A stretch of DNA of 64,000 bases from Bacillota bacterium (GTDB lineage Bacteria; Bacillota; Clostridia; Acetivibrionales; DSM-1351): the NCBI GenBank assembly GCA_023412275.1, contig JAEYNY010000037.1, forward strand, positions 1 through 64,000, given 5' to 3'. Made by a program: the position numbers and the translations under genes. Below are positions 62,508 through 64,000 of the stretch, one piece after another; position 1 is the stretch's first letter; every line of letters starts with the position of its first letter. The notes below the pieces were generated by a model. That model saw only the letters and a program-made list of their open reading frames with translations. It was not told where the DNA came from and made no database searches.

Positions 62508-62915
62508 ATGTCGGAATTAAAGAATGTTGATTGTGTCGAATTTTATGTTTCTGATTTAGATGATGGTATTGAGTACTACTGTAATAGTTTGGGACTAAAA
62601 CTACTATGGCGAGCTGAAACGTCAGTGGGCCTAGGGATGGAAAGCGACATAACTGAAATAGTTCTGCAAACCGATAGAAAGAAAATGAATGTTGATTTTA
62701 AGGTAGATTCAGTAGTTGATTCAATTAAAAAAATTATTAATTCTGGCGGAAAGATTATATATGGTCCTTTCGATATTCCAATTGGCAAATGTGCTGTAAT
62801 ACAAGATAAATGGGAAAACGAATTTGTAATTTTAGATATGTCAAAGGGAAAATATGTTACAGATGCTCAGGGAAATGTTATTGGGGTAGGTAAAGACCTG
62901 GGACATCAGTTATAG
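62508..62915 (+). CDS. VOC (glyoxalase-like) family protein
   Basis: About 135 aa from ATG 62508 (GAGGGG 9 bp upstream). Pattern VDCVEFYVSDLDDGIEYYCN at the start and KCAVIQDKWENEFVILDMS at the end, that is, a two-half VOC fold. More distant from the VOC pair at 47795 and 57237. A broken copy lies 0.6 kb upstream. Confidence 0.82.
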   Translation: MSELKNVDCVEFYVSDLDDGIEYYCNSLGLKLLWRAETSVGLGMESDITEIVLQTDRKKMNVDFKVDSVVDSIKKIINSGGKIIYGPFDIPIGKCAVIQDKWENEFVILDMSKGKYVTDAQGNVIGVGKDLGHQL

Positions 62916-63017
62916 GGAGACCTGATTGTTTCACATTTTTTATATTCGAATAAATAGATTGCAAACCACTTATAAATGGTATTTTTTAAAATGATTAATT
63001 TCAAAGTTTACCATATT

Positions 63018-63482
63018 TCATGTTATTACTGATTCTATTTGTTTAATTTCGTTTTGAATGTTAGCAGAGATTGCGGCTGTTTTGATTTTATAACTTGTTT
63101 CAACAGCAGCAATCCTTTCCGCCGGAGTCAAGCCTGCCAAAATAGTTTTGTTCCATTGAGTGATAACTTTATTCCAGAATAATATGAATTCTTCGGCGGA
63201 TTCAGTTGGGTACACTTTTTTAACGCGTTGATTAGCAGGATCCTCTTGCCTTGTAACTAAACCTGAAGACACCAATATCTTAATAGAACGAGCTACGACC
63301 GATTTATCGATTGACAAGTTAATGCTAATTTCATCTTGGATTGTTCCAGGATTAGCACAGACATGTATTAGAACCATTGCATCAGAAAAGTTCATATTAC
63401 GATCGGATAATGCAGCTTTAATAAAAAGTTGTGATTTTCTATATATAGAACCACAATAATTAAGATAATGTAATTCGTCCAT
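63018..63482 (-). CDS. MarR-family transcriptional regulator
   Basis: 154 aa from ATG 63482 (GGGAGA 9 bp upstream; TTG 63491 is too close to it). Winged-helix pattern: FSDAMVLIHVCANPGTIQDE, then LSIDKSVVARSIKILVSSGL and TRQEDPANQRVKKVYPT. Divergent from an amidohydrolase gene; it probably controls that gene and itself through the shared 220-bp region. Confidence 0.88.
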   Translation of the reverse strand: MDELHYLNYCGSIYRKSQLFIKAALSDRNMNFSDAMVLIHVCANPGTIQDEISINLSIDKSVVARSIKILVSSGLVTRQEDPANQRVKKVYPTESAEEFILFWNKVITQWNKTILAGLTPAERIAAVETSYKIKTAAISANIQNEIKQIESVIT

Positions 63483-63594
63483 ATCATTCAATCTCCCTAA
63501 TAATACTTAATTCAAATTCCAATTTTACTTTAATTATATAGTATCAATTTGTGCTAATCAAGAACTTTGTAGAAAATATCAACATAATCTAAAA

Positions 63595-63630
63595 TCAACT
63601 GTTGACAAAATCAACAATGTGAAATACTAT
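63595..63630 (+). promoter_or_regulatory. Amidohydrolase promoter with overlapping palindrome
   Basis: TTGACA (63602-63607), a 17-bp spacer, TACTAT (63625-63630). The perfect palindrome TCAACTGTTGA (63595-63605) overlaps the -35 and is repeated in part as ATCAACA just after it: a likely MarR operator. Confidence 0.7.
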
Positions 63631-63703
63631 ATGAATATAAAAGATAACAACTTAAAACTAATTTTCAGTGAGATAAGAATTTATTTTTTAAGGAGACAAT
63701 ATT

Positions 63704-64000
63704 ATGAAAAATGAAACAATAACTGCTATTACAAATGCTCGTATTTTTGACGGAGAGAATTTAATTGATGAGCAGATCGTAATCATCAAAGGAGAAAGAA
63801 TTATCGCTCTAGGCGGAAAAATACCTGTAGAAGCAGCAATAATAGATGCTAAAGGCATGACATTAATGCCCGGACTTATTGATTCTCATGTGCATACGGA
63901 TATAGACGGACTTCGTCATGCATTGAAATTTGGTGTTACTACCGAATTAGAAATGATGGGAGGTTATACAAAAAATGGTCGTGAGCGAGAATTAGACGGT
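63704..64000 (+). CDS. Amidohydrolase family protein, 5' part, cut by window edge
   Basis: Open from ATG 63704 (AAGGAGA upstream) to the window end: 99 residues. It starts with the small beta-sandwich of amidohydrolases (ITNARIFDGENLIDEQIVII) followed by the first metal-binding strand GLIDSHVHTD (HxH). Probably a cyclic amidase, imidazolonepropionase-like or prolidase-like enzyme. The remaining metal ligands lie outside the window. Confidence 0.85.
   Translation, partial: MKNETITAITNARIFDGENLIDEQIVIIKGERIIALGGKIPVEAAIIDAKGMTLMPGLIDSHVHTDIDGLRHALKFGVTTELEMMGGYTKNGRERELDG

Noticed and set aside
54200..63000. Classical integron
   Set aside because: No tyrosine integrase of the IntI type and no RYYYAAC/GTTRRRY site pairs were recognised; only the cassette-like layout is reported.

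Overview
The window looks like the chromosome of a mesophilic, low-GC, cellulosome-forming clostridium of the Ruminiclostridium type. Three secreted polysaccharide-degrading enzymes (GH26, PL11, GH5) end in paired 22-residue type I dockerin repeats. Codon use is AT-rich, ribosome binding sites are strong AGGAGG types, and the regulators (PadR/DUF1048, TetR, MarR) are Firmicute-like. No rRNA or tRNA gene was seen.

Bases 1-22488 hold the 3' part of a hybrid NRPS/PKS assembly line read on the + strand: the end of an NRPS (A-PCP-half C), two CPBP-like membrane proteins, an AT-less KS-ACP-C protein, a half C-A(MT)-PCP-C-A-PCP-C protein, a half C-A(MT)-PCP-E protein with an unusual C-terminal domain in place of a thioesterase, and a B12-binding radical SAM enzyme. 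Two adenylation domains carry an inserted methyltransferase between core motifs A2 and A3. A dockerin-bearing GH26 enzyme follows only 23 bp later, and the run ends at a bidirectional terminator.

Bases 23733-35067 hold a second, apparently undescribed biosynthetic locus. On the - strand are an ATP-grasp ligase and an MFS exporter, a pair like bacD/bacE of bacilysin. Divergent on the + strand are a dipeptide-epimerase-like enolase-superfamily enzyme, a PhzF-family protein, a citrate synthase fused to an N-terminal acyl carrier domain, an aconitase, a free-standing amino-acid adenylation enzyme, and an unrecognised 489-residue protein translationally coupled to it. My reading is that the adenylation enzyme charges the carrier domain and that citrate-synthase/aconitase chemistry builds an unusual acid or amino acid, which the ligase joins into a small peptide. 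This is inference.

Bases 35500-44400 carry a TetR gene with three matching palindromic operators and an HsmA-like membrane protein, several small secreted or unknown proteins, a DUF2334-type lipoprotein, a GyrI-like protein, a glycosyltransferase-like protein, and a padR-DUF1048-DUF1048-ABC transporter operon. At 44573-46705 is a DUF4157 (eCIS-type) HExxH protein with a tandem 54-bp repeat and a DUF4474-like C-terminus, followed by a lipoprotein gene. Bases 48404-52541 hold the PL11 and GH5 dockerin enzymes, then a MYG1-family gene.

Bases 54200-62950 are a patchwork of unrelated single genes (Nudix, GNAT, methyltransferase, P-loop kinase, VOC, DUF1259, unknowns), several broken or duplicated. 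A repeated promoter element and a repeated 65-100 bp terminator-like element lie between them, together with an IS110-family insertion with a structured upstream non-coding segment and a 59-codon excisionase-like gene. The window closes with a divergent marR/amidohydrolase pair; the amidohydrolase runs off the end.
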